Source: Gemmatimonas sp.
GTDB taxonomy: Bacteria; Gemmatimonadota; Gemmatimonadetes; Gemmatimonadales; Gemmatimonadaceae
Direction: 5' to 3'
DNA length: 64,000 bases
Assembly: GCF_027531815.1 (NCBI RefSeq)
Contig: NZ_JAPZSK010000017.1
Location: 180,399-244,398 of the forward strand
Shown here: positions 36,122 through 44,534 of the stretch, one piece after another
How the letters are laid out: each line of letters begins with the position of its first letter
Position numbering within the stretch: position 1 is the first letter of the stretch
The notes under the pieces: model-generated
Database searches by the model: none
What the model saw: only the letters and a program-made list of their open reading frames with translations
Told to the model about the DNA's origin: nothing
Program-made: the position numbers and the translations under genes

Positions 36122-36134
36122 GAGGAACCCGTCT

Positions 36135-36641
36135 TTACGGCGGCCCGGCTCCCGGAGAGGCTTCCGGGGGGTAGCCGCTCACACGGACGCGCGGCAACAG
36201 CGCGCTGCCATCGGGCGCGTTGAGCTCCTGGAGTTGCAGCGACAGCGTAATGCCGATCGGTTGCCGGGCCCGGATCGCCGCGAGCAGCAGGGGGGTGGCC
36301 CGCGTGCTGTCGGCGAGCACGCCGGCGAAGCGGATGCGTCCGGCTTCGAGCGGATTCTCCTTGCGCGTGCCGCCCGCGAGCGGCAGCACCGCGCGGACTG
36401 TCACCCGGGTGCTGTCGTAGCGCAGCTCTCCCAGGTAGCTCGCCATGGGCGCGACGTCTGCGCGCACGGCGGCACAGACGGCGATGATGGCGGAGTCAGC
36501 CACGGCCGTCTGGTACACTTGCGTCCACACCTCGCCGGGGACGAGCGGGGCGGGGGCGTCACACCAGCGCTTCGGCGTCGAGCGCCCCGACACACATCCC
36601 AGCACGCCCAAAAGGGCGCACGCGAGTGCTGCCCGCCTCAC
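36135..36641 (-). CDS. small lipoprotein with cohesin-like segment
   Basis: 168 residues. A short signal peptide ends in a lipobox LGVLGC. The middle reads MASYLGELRYDSTRVTVRAVLPLAGG, then RIRFAGVLADS and LSLQLQELNAPDG, the strand pattern (G-x-L-x-Y-D-x-x-x-V) seen in cohesin-type beta-sandwiches; this is weaker than in its neighbours. The ATG overlaps the stop of the upstream lipoprotein by 4 bp. Fourth gene in the protease operon, directly before the kinase. Confidence 0.6.
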   Translation of the reverse strand: MRRAALACALLGVLGCVSGRSTPKRWCDAPAPLVPGEVWTQVYQTAVADSAIIAVCAAVRADVAPMASYLGELRYDSTRVTVRAVLPLAGGTRKENPLEAGRIRFAGVLADSTRATPLLLAAIRARQPIGITLSLQLQELNAPDGSALLPRVRVSGYPPEASPGAGPP

Positions 36642-37465
36642 GGGGGTGACCGACGCACGGGCGCCCGCTCGACGCGCGTCAGCGCGCGCTGATCCTCGAA
36701 GGCCACACTCACCAGATCGTCGAGCACGAGCGTGAGGGTGGCCAGCGCCCCGGGGCGCCTGACGACGAACGGCACCTCGAAGAGTACCTCGCCCTGCAGT
36801 CCGTCGGGCACCACACTCGCCACGCGAACCTCCCCGGCGCGCACCAGGTGTACGGCGCGCAGTCCTTCGGGTACCAGTACTGCCTCGGGGGAGCCGCCGG
36901 CGCTCGCGGCGGCGGGCATAGCGGCAGTGGCAGTGGCGGTGGCGGTGGCGGTGGCGGCTTGCCGCGCGGCGCGGGCGCGAACGACCGTGAGCGCGAGAGA
37001 ATCGTTGCCGACGCGAGCGGCAGCTCGCGCGGGGAAGGCCTTACGAGAGGGCGTGAGCGGCCGTCCCGCCAAGGTGGCAGCGCCGGCCTGATCGGCGGTC
37101 GACAGCAGCGCGACGGGAGCGGGCACCGTTGCGGAGGCCACGGCGGTCCGCATGCCAAAGCCACTGGCGTCGACGCCCGCCTGGACTGTTGGAGCGAGTG
37201 CAAGGAGGGCGGTGTCGTAGGACAGACGCACGCTGAAGGCACCGACGGGGGCGACCTGTGCGCCGCGGAGCAGTCGTCCGCGGATCGTGACGGTGGTCCC
37301 TGCCACCGGGGACAGGTCGCTGCCTTCGAGGAGCAGCACCGACTGGCGAGGCTGCGGGGCCAGGTTACCGCCGGCGGCCAGCGAGTGATCGATGCATGCG
37401 GTGGTCGCGAGCAGCGTCGCCGCCAGGCCGCCCATGGCCACGCGGGAGCAACGGGTTCCGGGCAT
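36638..37465 (-). CDS. lipoprotein with cohesin-like domain and hexanucleotide (Thr-Ala) repeat
   Basis: 275 residues. Lipobox LLATTAC. A cohesin-like opening follows: VTIRGRLLRGAQVAPVGAFS then VRLSYDTALLALAP, the usual G-A-x-x-x-x-L-x-Y-D-x-x-x-L pattern. Midway a run of GGCNGT/GGCGGC hexamers (36923-36958) encodes an alternating Thr-Ala tract, a flexible linker prone to length change in 2-residue steps. The C-terminal half ends with LTLVLDDLVSVAFED, a second set of cohesin-like strands. Start overlaps the upstream stop by 1 base (TGATG); end overlaps the next gene by 4 bp. Confidence 0.65.
   Translation of the reverse strand: MPGTRCSRVAMGGLAATLLATTACIDHSLAAGGNLAPQPRQSVLLLEGSDLSPVAGTTVTIRGRLLRGAQVAPVGAFSVRLSYDTALLALAPTVQAGVDASGFGMRTAVASATVPAPVALLSTADQAGAATLAGRPLTPSRKAFPARAAARVGNDSLALTVVRARAARQAATATATATATAAMPAAASAGGSPEAVLVPEGLRAVHLVRAGEVRVASVVPDGLQGEVLFEVPFVVRRPGALATLTLVLDDLVSVAFEDQRALTRVERAPVRRSPP
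36923..36958. repeat. hexanucleotide microsatellite (GGCAGT/GGCGGT)6 inside a lipoprotein gene
   Basis: Six tandem hexamers, in frame, encoding alternating Ala/Thr on the minus strand. Unit length is a multiple of three, so slippage would change protein length, not frame. Confidence 0.8.
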
Positions 37466-38580
37466 CAGCGAATGACCAGGGGATAGGTGAGGGCCGTGAG
37501 GCGGCCGGTCAGATCGGTGAAGGTGGCGCTGTTCAACTCGGTCGCTGTCAACACCAGCGAACCGGTGCGACCAATGGACGTACTGGCGCGGAAGGTGAGC
37601 CGCAACAGTTCGACCCGGCCACCGAACCCGGTTGCATCGGCGAAGGTGATCGCGATGCGCCCGGTGGCAGCCTGCGCGTCGCTGACCGTGACATTCACCC
37701 CCGAGGAACCCGCCGACCGGCTTGTGAACGTCAGCTGCGCCGGGTCGAATGATACCGTAATTGCCGCCGACCCGACGCGTTCCGTCGACGTCCGCAGATC
37801 GACGAGGATTGGCACGGTGAAGGTTTCGTCGGGACGGATGTCGAAGCGGGTCAGATCGGTCTGCAGGGTGATACCGTTGGCGCCCACGACGACGGCGAGC
37901 ACGGAGTCCGGCGTGGCGCTGCCAACGGAAGCGGTCACGATTGACTGTCCCCGCCGGAGCCCCGTGAGCACATTGCCGCTGGTGCCGATCACGCTCGTGT
38001 TTCGGGCGGCGAACTGAATGGCGGCGTTGGGCACGGTGACGCCATTCGCATCGCGGGCCGTGCCGGTGAGGGTGGTCGTAGCCCCGGAATCGAGGAACAC
38101 GAAGCGTGGCGAGGCAAGGGTGACCACGGCGGGCGGTCCAATGGGCACCGTGGTGGTGGCCGTGAAGCTCACCGGCGTGAGCGACCCCGACGACACCACG
38201 AGCGTATTGATGGCCGCGGTTGGTCCACTGACCCAGCGCGTCGCCGCCGATCCATCGGACGCGCTGCTGGCAATCGCCGGCGAGACGGAGCCACCGCCGC
38301 CTGAGATGGCGAAGACCACCGCGACACCCGCCACTCCTCGTCCGTTGGCATCCACCACGCGAACGCGCATGGAATCACCGAGCACGGCACCGGCGGCCAC
38401 CGGAGCAGGATCCGCGCTGACCCGCTGAATGCTGGTGGGCACCGGGGGCGGCGGTGGTCCTGGCGGTGCGGCGGGGGCGGCGGTGCCGCCGCCCCCGCCG
38501 CACGCTGCCAGCACGGGAAGTACCGAGAGGGCCACGCGGCACGCCAGCCGGCGGCGCAGCGAACGGTCGGACCGGATCAC
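37465..38580 (-). CDS. lipoprotein with bacterial Ig-like domains and a C-terminal cohesin-like domain
   Basis: 371 residues from GTG 38580, which overlaps the protease stop (GTGA). Lipobox LAAC followed by a Gly run and a Pro-rich linker. Two Ig-like/invasin-type repeats come next (GDSMRVRVVDANGRGVAGVAV and TTTLTGTARDANGVTVPNAAI). The C-terminal 150 residues form a clear cohesin-type domain: RFDIRPDETFTVPILVDLRT, VGSAAITVSFDPAQLTF and VELLRLTFRAS. Cohesins bind dockerins, and the upstream gene encodes a dockerin-bearing protease, so this lipoprotein is the best candidate anchor for it (inference). Confidence 0.75.
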   Translation of the reverse strand: MIRSDRSLRRRLACRVALSVLPVLAACGGGGGTAAPAAPPGPPPPPVPTSIQRVSADPAPVAAGAVLGDSMRVRVVDANGRGVAGVAVVFAISGGGGSVSPAIASSASDGSAATRWVSGPTAAINTLVVSSGSLTPVSFTATTTVPIGPPAVVTLASPRFVFLDSGATTTLTGTARDANGVTVPNAAIQFAARNTSVIGTSGNVLTGLRRGQSIVTASVGSATPDSVLAVVVGANGITLQTDLTRFDIRPDETFTVPILVDLRTSTERVGSAAITVSFDPAQLTFTSRSAGSSGVNVTVSDAQAATGRIAITFADATGFGGRVELLRLTFRASTSIGRTGSLVLTATELNSATFTDLTGRLTALTYPLVIR

Positions 38581-41500
38581 TGGCGAGTCCCCACGCAGGC
38601 GGGAGCGGTTGGAAGGCCGACCGCGAAGCTCAGGATGAGCTGGGCATCGAGGGCCTGCAGGGAGCCGCTGCAATTGGCGTCCCCGTTGGGCATTGGCTTG
38701 AAGGTGGACGGAATGGTGAGCCCCACGAGGCTGGCCAGGACGGCCTGCGCGTCGAGTGCCGACACGCGGCCATCTTCATTGACATCCCCGCGCAACACGG
38801 GCGGCGTGCCCGGCACGATCCCGCCCGGTCGGGTCACCAGCGCCGGCGCCAGATTCGCGAGCGTCGTCGACACGAGTTCCGTGAAGGTGGGGAAGAGCAG
38901 CGCCCGTTGCGGGGTGGTTCCCAGCAACCGGACGAAGAACCGGGCGAGCGGGACGACCCCGGTCGCGCCGGTCACGTTGACGGCGGCGAGGCGAATCTGG
39001 CCCGCCTGGGGAGTGCTGACCGTCGGGGTATTGAATCCGGTTGGCACCGCGCGCACCGAGTCGACGGCGAGGATGGCCGGATCGAACTGGATGGTGGCGG
39101 CATACGCCCCGAGTCGTACCGAACTCCCAAGTGCCGTCAGGTCGACGCGAAGGTCGAGCGATCCACGCCCCCCGGCCAGCAGCGCCAGCGAATCGGGTGA
39201 GAAACTGGCGGTTGGCGTACCACCGGGCGTCGCGCTCTCGGTCAGGAACGCGATGTTCACTCCCGCGTAGGTGCTGAATCCGGCCACGAGCAGGTGGTAG
39301 GTGCCGGGGATGGGCGTGTCGATGATGCAGCTTTCGTCATTCGTGTCGCCGATCGACATGCACACCGCCGTAGTGTCGCCCCAGTCCCGCGGTGCCGTGC
39401 CACGACCGACGAACAGATCCGCATCCCCGGAACCGCCGGAGGACCGCACCACGAGCCGGCTGAGGCCAACGGGGACGGTGAAGGCGTAGTAGGCATAGGT
39501 ATCTTCACCACCGGACAGCGCCGTGAGCGGTGTCGCGATGGGAACACTGCGCGAGAAGATCGGCACCACGACCGTGGGCTCGCGTACCGTCACGGTGCAG
39601 GCACCGGTCCCCGCGCAGCTGTCGTTCAGCCAGCCACCGAACGCCGACCCGGCGTTGGCGGTGGCGGTCAGCGACACGGTGGCGCCGGCCGTGATGGCGG
39701 TGGAACAGGCGCCGTTCGCCGTCAGGTTCTGCACTGCGCAGTTGATGCCGCCGCTGCTGGCCGTGATCGTGCCACCGACATTGCTCGGGAGATCGGCCCA
39801 CCCCTGAATGCTGAGCGGCTGCACGAAGGTACTCGCGCCGCCCACGACATTGGTGCGCAACGTGACGCCGCTGTACGACGAGGCACCGAAAATGCCGATG
39901 AACCACGTGCCGCTGGCCGGGTTCGCAATGCTGCACAACTCGGAGGTGCTGGCGTTCACCGACACGCAGCTGCCGGGGGTCCCGACCAGCGCTTCGCTTG
40001 GCATCTGCTCGCGGATGACCAGGATGTCAGGGTCACCGGTCCCGTTGGCCAGCGATACCTCGAGACGGCTTGCCCCTGCCGGCACCTGCACGGCGAGGAC
40101 AAAGCGCGAGCCGGTCGTGCCGCTCCCGTTGGCGATGCTGGTGCCGGAGGGTACCAGGCGCGCGAAGATTGCGCCGACGCTGCGCGACTGCTGCATGTTC
40201 AGCGAGCAGCTGCTCGAGCGTCCCGAACAGGCGCCGGTCCATTGCACGAATGTGGTCCCGGGCGCCGGCGTGGCGACGAGCGTCAACGGGTTCGAGTTCG
40301 GCAAGGTTGCCGCGCACGTGCCGCCGGGTGCCCCGTCGGACACGGTGCAGTTGAGAGGGGTTCCCACGGCCGTCACCGTACCCACCCCCGTGGAACCGGG
40401 CGACGTGGTGCTGGCAACGCTCACCGACACCGCCGAGGTGGTGACGGTGCCCGGTCCATTGAATGAGACCTGATAGCCGGTGCTGGTTGCCGCATTGATG
40501 GTGACCGTGAACGACTCGCCGGCCGGTCGAAAGGTGGTGCCTGGCGCGAAGGCGGCGAGTTCGGGATCGGTCGTCCCGGCGGGAAACTGCAGCTGCCCCG
40601 GGCCGGGTGCGGATCCGCCCGCGCTGACGGTTGGATTGACCTGATGAATGACGACGCCCTCGCGGGGAATGGCGTCTTCGAAGAAGCCCGCGCGGCGGCG
40701 CGCCTCGAGCACATAGAAAATGCCTGGCCGCGCACTGGGAATCTGGGCCATCAGGAACCCGTTGGCCGATGGCAGCGCCGAGCGTTCGAGGGTGAACGTG
40801 GTACCACCGGGCGAGCCCGGCACCCACTTGCGCGCGCTCGGCACGAATCCGAGGACGTCCTTGTGATACGCAAAGGTGTGCGTGCCGAATGACCACCCGT
40901 CGGCGAGCGTGCGCGCCCGCGACCGGCTCATGACGTCGTACGGCGACACGTACGCCAGTCCGTTGGCGCCGCTGTGGCGCAGGCCGAAGGTATGACCGAA
41001 CTCATGCGCCCACGTGCCCGCCTGTCGGGTGGACCAGTCCATCATGTAGGAGGTCCGATAGCCGCGCGTCGTCCCGTCGCGCGTCATGTTGATCGGGCTC
41101 AGGTAAGCATACGAACTGGAGATGCCCCGGTTGAAATGCATGGCGATCCCGGCGAAGCCGGGAAAGAACACGTCGGCGTCGGCGACTCCGGCGCACTCGT
41201 CGCGCAGCGCCATGTCGCGCGCGAACTCGTTGCTGAAGCGCGTGGCCCAGTCGGCCCCGTAGTAGAAGTCGAAGGACCGCGCCAGCGTATACCAGCCGAA
41301 CACCCGCGTCCCGGCCAGCCGGATGGTGCCGTTCGACACCTCGTTCCAGTACGCTTCCGCGCCCGGAAAGACCGCGCCGACCGACCGTTCGACGTCGGCG
41401 ACGCTGCCGGGTACGGCAGATCGATCGGAGAAGCGACAGAGCACGACGGCGACATTCTGCGTGGGCGACACCACCGGGACCGTCAGCGACGCGGCGGTCC

Positions 41501-41858
41501 CGTCGAGCAGTTCCAGCCGGCTGACGCGCACGGCCGCTTCGAGTCCAGGGCCGGCGGCGGACGGTACGCGCGCGTCGACGCCCTCCACGCGCAGTCGTCG
41601 CCCCTGGAACTTGCGTTCGTCCGTGAAGACCGAGGCGACCATGGCACTCATGTCCACGCGCACACTCGATCCGTCGTCCTGCAGCAGGAAGTGCACGGTG
41701 ACGCTCGAGTCGCGCTCGTCCTGGGGATCGGTCACGAGCGACGCCAGGCGACCGGTGAGCGTTTTCGTGGACTGGGCGGTCGCCTGGGCCGGCGCGAGCA
41801 GCGCTGCGGCAAGCAGGAGCGCGACGGGCATGCGGGCGATGTGGACCGCGCGCGGCAT
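38577..41858 (-). CDS. secreted metzincin-type metalloprotease with pre-peptidase domains, cohesin-like domain and C-terminal dockerin
   Basis: 1093 residues from ATG 41858, giving a Sec signal (VALLLAAALLAPAQATAQ); ATG 41831, 41909 and 41921 are alternatives. Catalytic core: HEFGHTFGLRH (285-295, three His zinc ligands) with a Met-turn YDVMS near 308-312, as in M11/M43-like metzincins. Then Cys-paired CxxWxGxC-like repeats (VQWTGACSG, FGGWLNDSCAG), two pre-peptidase C-terminal-type domains (DPDILVIRE, DADLFVGRG), a cohesin-like domain (GSLDLRVDLTALG, YAATIQFDPAILAV), and a duplicated dockerin (GDVNEDGRVSALDAQ, GDANCSGSLQALDAQ, about 1024-1080). First gene of a five-gene coupled operon. Confidence 0.85.
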   Translation of the reverse strand: MPRAVHIARMPVALLLAAALLAPAQATAQSTKTLTGRLASLVTDPQDERDSSVTVHFLLQDDGSSVRVDMSAMVASVFTDERKFQGRRLRVEGVDARVPSAAGPGLEAAVRVSRLELLDGTAASLTVPVVSPTQNVAVVLCRFSDRSAVPGSVADVERSVGAVFPGAEAYWNEVSNGTIRLAGTRVFGWYTLARSFDFYYGADWATRFSNEFARDMALRDECAGVADADVFFPGFAGIAMHFNRGISSSYAYLSPINMTRDGTTRGYRTSYMMDWSTRQAGTWAHEFGHTFGLRHSGANGLAYVSPYDVMSRSRARTLADGWSFGTHTFAYHKDVLGFVPSARKWVPGSPGGTTFTLERSALPSANGFLMAQIPSARPGIFYVLEARRRAGFFEDAIPREGVVIHQVNPTVSAGGSAPGPGQLQFPAGTTDPELAAFAPGTTFRPAGESFTVTINAATSTGYQVSFNGPGTVTTSAVSVSVASTTSPGSTGVGTVTAVGTPLNCTVSDGAPGGTCAATLPNSNPLTLVATPAPGTTFVQWTGACSGRSSSCSLNMQQSRSVGAIFARLVPSGTSIANGSGTTGSRFVLAVQVPAGASRLEVSLANGTGDPDILVIREQMPSEALVGTPGSCVSVNASTSELCSIANPASGTWFIGIFGASSYSGVTLRTNVVGGASTFVQPLSIQGWADLPSNVGGTITASSGGINCAVQNLTANGACSTAITAGATVSLTATANAGSAFGGWLNDSCAGTGACTVTVREPTVVVPIFSRSVPIATPLTALSGGEDTYAYYAFTVPVGLSRLVVRSSGGSGDADLFVGRGTAPRDWGDTTAVCMSIGDTNDESCIIDTPIPGTYHLLVAGFSTYAGVNIAFLTESATPGGTPTASFSPDSLALLAGGRGSLDLRVDLTALGSSVRLGAYAATIQFDPAILAVDSVRAVPTGFNTPTVSTPQAGQIRLAAVNVTGATGVVPLARFFVRLLGTTPQRALLFPTFTELVSTTLANLAPALVTRPGGIVPGTPPVLRGDVNEDGRVSALDAQAVLASLVGLTIPSTFKPMPNGDANCSGSLQALDAQLILSFAVGLPTAPACVGTRQ

Positions 41859-41921
41859 CCGGAACAGCGTGAACGTCCGACACACGGTCGGACTACGCTT
41901 TGCGGGCATGGGAAACGCCAT

Positions 41922-42446
41922 CAGGAGGAGGGGGGCTCCCGCGCAAGATGACACAGCATTTCGGCAATCGCGGGAGGAGCGTGCGCGCAATATCGGTCCG
42001 CGTGCTACGCGTAGCAAGCTGAGAGTTCTCGTGTGCCCGGACAGTGATGGACTTCCTGGGGCGCACCACGCAGGCTGCGTGCTCCACACTCACGACGTTG
42101 GCATTGAGCGACTGAATGGACGCCACCTTCTGCTCCCATCGTGTGGGCCGCTCACTGCCCACCCACCGCTTGCCGAACGACGGGGCGCGCAGTGCATGGG
42201 CAAACGTGGCCTGCGCCTGGGTGATGATCGCGTCGTGGTGGGCACGGAGGAGCTACCGGGCTCGCGGCGGCCAGCAGGGAGTCTGGCGGGACCGACCGAG
42301 GCAACCTGATGGGGCGTTCACCCGCGGAACGCGGATGACCCCGTCACGATTGCCCGTTCTCCCTACGACAGGTGAGGGGATTCCGCATGGCACCGCCGCG
42401 GCGAAGTGCGCATGCTGCGTGAGACTTCTACCCAGGAGTATCAGGC
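41922..42446. other. divergent intergenic region between the protease operon and the USP gene
   Basis: About 0.5 kb with no convincing ORF. It must hold the promoters of the protease operon (minus) and the USP gene (plus). The only clear element is the perfect 12-bp palindrome GCTACGCGTAGC at 42004-42015, a possible operator about 150 bp upstream of the protease start. Confidence 0.45.
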
Positions 42447-43769
42447 ATGCGCGCCACTGAGACCGCTTCCCCGCCAAAGGCGCCGATGGAGTTCCTGGCG
42501 CCGCTCTCGCCGGTACAGCCACCCCACGGCCCGGTACTGATTGCCAGTGACGCCTCCGACGCCTCCGACGCCACGTTCCCGGTGGCGCGGCTGCTGGCGT
42601 CGCACACGGGTACATCCATCGAGGTGATGAGTGCCGTACCGCTCGCCTCCATTCCCATGTATGCGTTCGACGCGATGCCCACGCTGGGACTGACATCGGC
42701 CGAACTCATTGCCCAACGCACGGCGCAGGTCCGCGGGCAGTTGGCGCGACTGGTGCCGGACAGCGCCGAGCGCGCGGCGTGGCCCGTTACGGTACGCAGT
42801 GGCGAGCCCGTGAGGGAGATCGTCCAGCGGGCGCGGGAGCTCGACGCGCGCGTGCTCGTGGTGGGGCGTGGTCGCCACGGCATGCTCGAGCGTACCATGG
42901 GCGGCGAGTCGGTGCTGCGTCTGTTGCAGCTCGGGGAGACGCCGGTGCTGGCCGTGGAGCACGGCCTCGAGCGACTGCCCCGTCGCGTGGTGCTCGCGAC
43001 CGACTTCAGCGCGTTCAGCGTCTACGCGGCGTACGTGGCCCTCCCGCTCTGCGCACCCGACGCCACGGTGGAGCTGGTGCATGTGGCCCCGAACCTGACG
43101 GAGCAGGCCCCGGGGCTGGGGGATTTCGCCAACGAGTACCGCACGCAGGTGCAGGCGAGCTTCCGTGCCCTCACCGAGCGGTTGGCGCAGCGGGAGATGA
43201 CCTTCGAAACGACGCTGCTCGAGGGGAACGCGTCGGCGCGTCTCATCGAGCATCTGCAGCGCCACCCGGCCGACCTGGTCGTCACGGCAACGCATGGCTA
43301 CGGCTTTCTGCGTCGGCTGATGCTGGGCAGCGTCGCCGCCGTGCTGGTGCGATCGGCCCCGTGCTCGGTGCTGTGCGTCCCGGCAACGGCGCGCACGCAC
43401 GCGGCCGCGCGGGCGCAGACGCCCGTACCGTCCGACCTGTCCCGGGTGATTCCGCTGGACGCGCTCGACGCGCAACTGGCCGCGTTCACCGAGCGCCATC
43501 GTGGGCATGCCTGCACGGTCGCGGTGCATCGGCGGGATATCGGGACGCATGCCCTTGGCCATCACCTGGCGCTCGCGGGGATGAGCTACGAAGCCGCGGG
43601 GCGCATACTCACGATGTCATTCGGCCCGTCGGAGGAGCCCGGGAATCACCTCTCCCATCAGGTGCCGGGGTGCGAGCAGGTGGAGGTGGTGTCCGACGCC
43701 TCGGGCCGCGAGCGGCGGCTGTTGGTGAAGCACGTCGGGGGCGAGACGGAGCTGCAGCTCGAGCCGTGA
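42447..43769 (+). CDS. double universal-stress-protein (USP) with C-terminal DUF5335-like domain
   Basis: 440 residues. First USP domain about 28-172: GPVLIASDASDASDATFPVA, ending VLVVGRGRHGMLERTMGGES. Second USP domain about 180-315: RRVVLATDFSAFSVYAAYVA, ending LVVTATHGYGFLRRLMLGS then VAAVLVRSAPCSVLCVP, with the G-x-x-x-x-x-G-S-x-x-x-x-V-x-x-x-x-x-C/P-V ATP-binding tail. The last 105 residues (RVIPLDALDAQLAAFTERHR onward) resemble DUF5335. Tandem USPs respond to stress and bind ATP; the fused DUF5335-like tail is uncommon. Single gene, divergent from the protease operon. Confidence 0.8.
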   Translation: MRATETASPPKAPMEFLAPLSPVQPPHGPVLIASDASDASDATFPVARLLASHTGTSIEVMSAVPLASIPMYAFDAMPTLGLTSAELIAQRTAQVRGQLARLVPDSAERAAWPVTVRSGEPVREIVQRARELDARVLVVGRGRHGMLERTMGGESVLRLLQLGETPVLAVEHGLERLPRRVVLATDFSAFSVYAAYVALPLCAPDATVELVHVAPNLTEQAPGLGDFANEYRTQVQASFRALTERLAQREMTFETTLLEGNASARLIEHLQRHPADLVVTATHGYGFLRRLMLGSVAAVLVRSAPCSVLCVPATARTHAAARAQTPVPSDLSRVIPLDALDAQLAAFTERHRGHACTVAVHRRDIGTHALGHHLALAGMSYEAAGRILTMSFGPSEEPGNHLSHQVPGCEQVEVVSDASGRERRLLVKHVGGETELQLEP

Positions 43770-43858
43770 GGGGGGCGGAGCCTCCATCAGCACCCCTCAC
43801 ATGCCTCGTGGCGCGGCCGGCGGCGTCGTGTGCGGACGGACCTTGGCGCCACCTGGAG

Positions 43859-43891
43859 TTGACCTGTTTATATGGTCAAGGTAAATTGACC
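43859..43891 (+). promoter_or_regulatory. toxin-antitoxin promoter with overlapping TTGACC/GGTCAA operator repeats
   Basis: TTGACC (43859-43864) as -35, 17-nt spacer and TAAATT (43882-43887) as -10. Three alternating half-sites overlap it: TTGACC, GGTCAA (43874-43879) and TTGACC (43886-43891), forming two inverted repeats. This is the expected layout for autorepression by a Phd-type antitoxin. The predicted start (about 43894) lies 2 nt before the antitoxin ATG, so the mRNA would be essentially leaderless. Confidence 0.65.
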
Positions 43892-43895
43892 AATC

Positions 43896-44123
43896 ATGGC
43901 AACCATCCCCATTTCCGAAGCCAAAGCCAAGCTGGCCGCCCTGGTGCGCGAGGTTGCGGCGTCGGGGGAGGGGTATGTGATCAGCGTGAACGGGCACCCC
44001 ATGGCCGAGCTGCGGCCGTTCGTGCCCGTACCAACGCCGGGGCGCTTCAAGGAGGTCATTCACTTCAGTGACGACGCCTTTGCGCCCATGTCCGACGAGG
44101 ATGCCGACGCCGCAGGGCTCTGA
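43896..44123 (+). CDS. Phd/YefM-family antitoxin
   Basis: 75 residues. The N-terminal ATIPISEAKAKLAALVREVA followed by EGYVISVNGHPMAELRPF is the Phd/YefM DNA-binding fold; the acidic tail (FSDDAFAPMSDEDADAAGL) is the toxin-neutralising part. It is directly followed by a PIN-domain toxin whose ATG overlaps its stop (TGATG). It most likely represses its own promoter through the TTGACC/GGTCAA repeats upstream. Confidence 0.92.
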   Translation: MATIPISEAKAKLAALVREVAASGEGYVISVNGHPMAELRPFVPVPTPGRFKEVIHFSDDAFAPMSDEDADAAGL

Positions 44124-44524
44124 TGGCACCGGACAGGCCGCTCCTGCTTGATACCGTCGCGTTCATTTTCTGGCACGCCGATAGCCCACGCCTGTCGCAG
44201 TTGGCGCGTCGCCTCCTGTTGGAAGCGCCGCAGCGCCCGGTGTACGTGAGCGCCGCCAGCGCGTTCGAGATTGCCACCAAGGTGCGCCTGGGCAAGCTCA
44301 CGGTACCGCCGGCCATGCTCAACGACTTCGCGTATCTCGTGGAAGCGGACGGCTTTCGACTGCTGGATGTCGATGCGGCATCGGCCGTACGCGCCGGGCA
44401 GCTGGCCGGTGCACATCGCGACCCCTTCGACCGCCTGATCGGCGCGCAGGCAGTTGCGCTGGGCGGCGTCGTGGTGACCAACGACGCCGCCTTTGCTACT
44501 CTCGGTGTGGAGGTGTGCTGGTAG
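44123..44524 (+). CDS. VapC-like PIN-domain ribonuclease toxin
   Basis: 133 residues. PIN-domain acidic residues are in place: Asp in LLLDTVAFIFW, Glu in SAFEIATKVRLGKL, Asp in HRDPFDRLIGAQA and Asp in VVTNDAAFATL. The DPFDR-L-I element is typical of the COG3744-type VapC that pairs with Phd-type antitoxins. It would cleave RNA when freed of its antitoxin. It ends 10 bp from the convergent M28 peptidase gene. Likely a chromosomal stress or stabilisation module. Confidence 0.93.
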   Translation: MAPDRPLLLDTVAFIFWHADSPRLSQLARRLLLEAPQRPVYVSAASAFEIATKVRLGKLTVPPAMLNDFAYLVEADGFRLLDVDAASAVRAGQLAGAHRDPFDRLIGAQAVALGGVVVTNDAAFATLGVEVCW

Positions 44525-44534
44525 AGCGTCGGCT

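Noticed and set aside
42116..42460. 114-codon plus-strand ORF upstream of the USP gene
   Set aside because: No Shine-Dalgarno, no recognisable motif, overlaps the USP start; composition like other non-coding frames.
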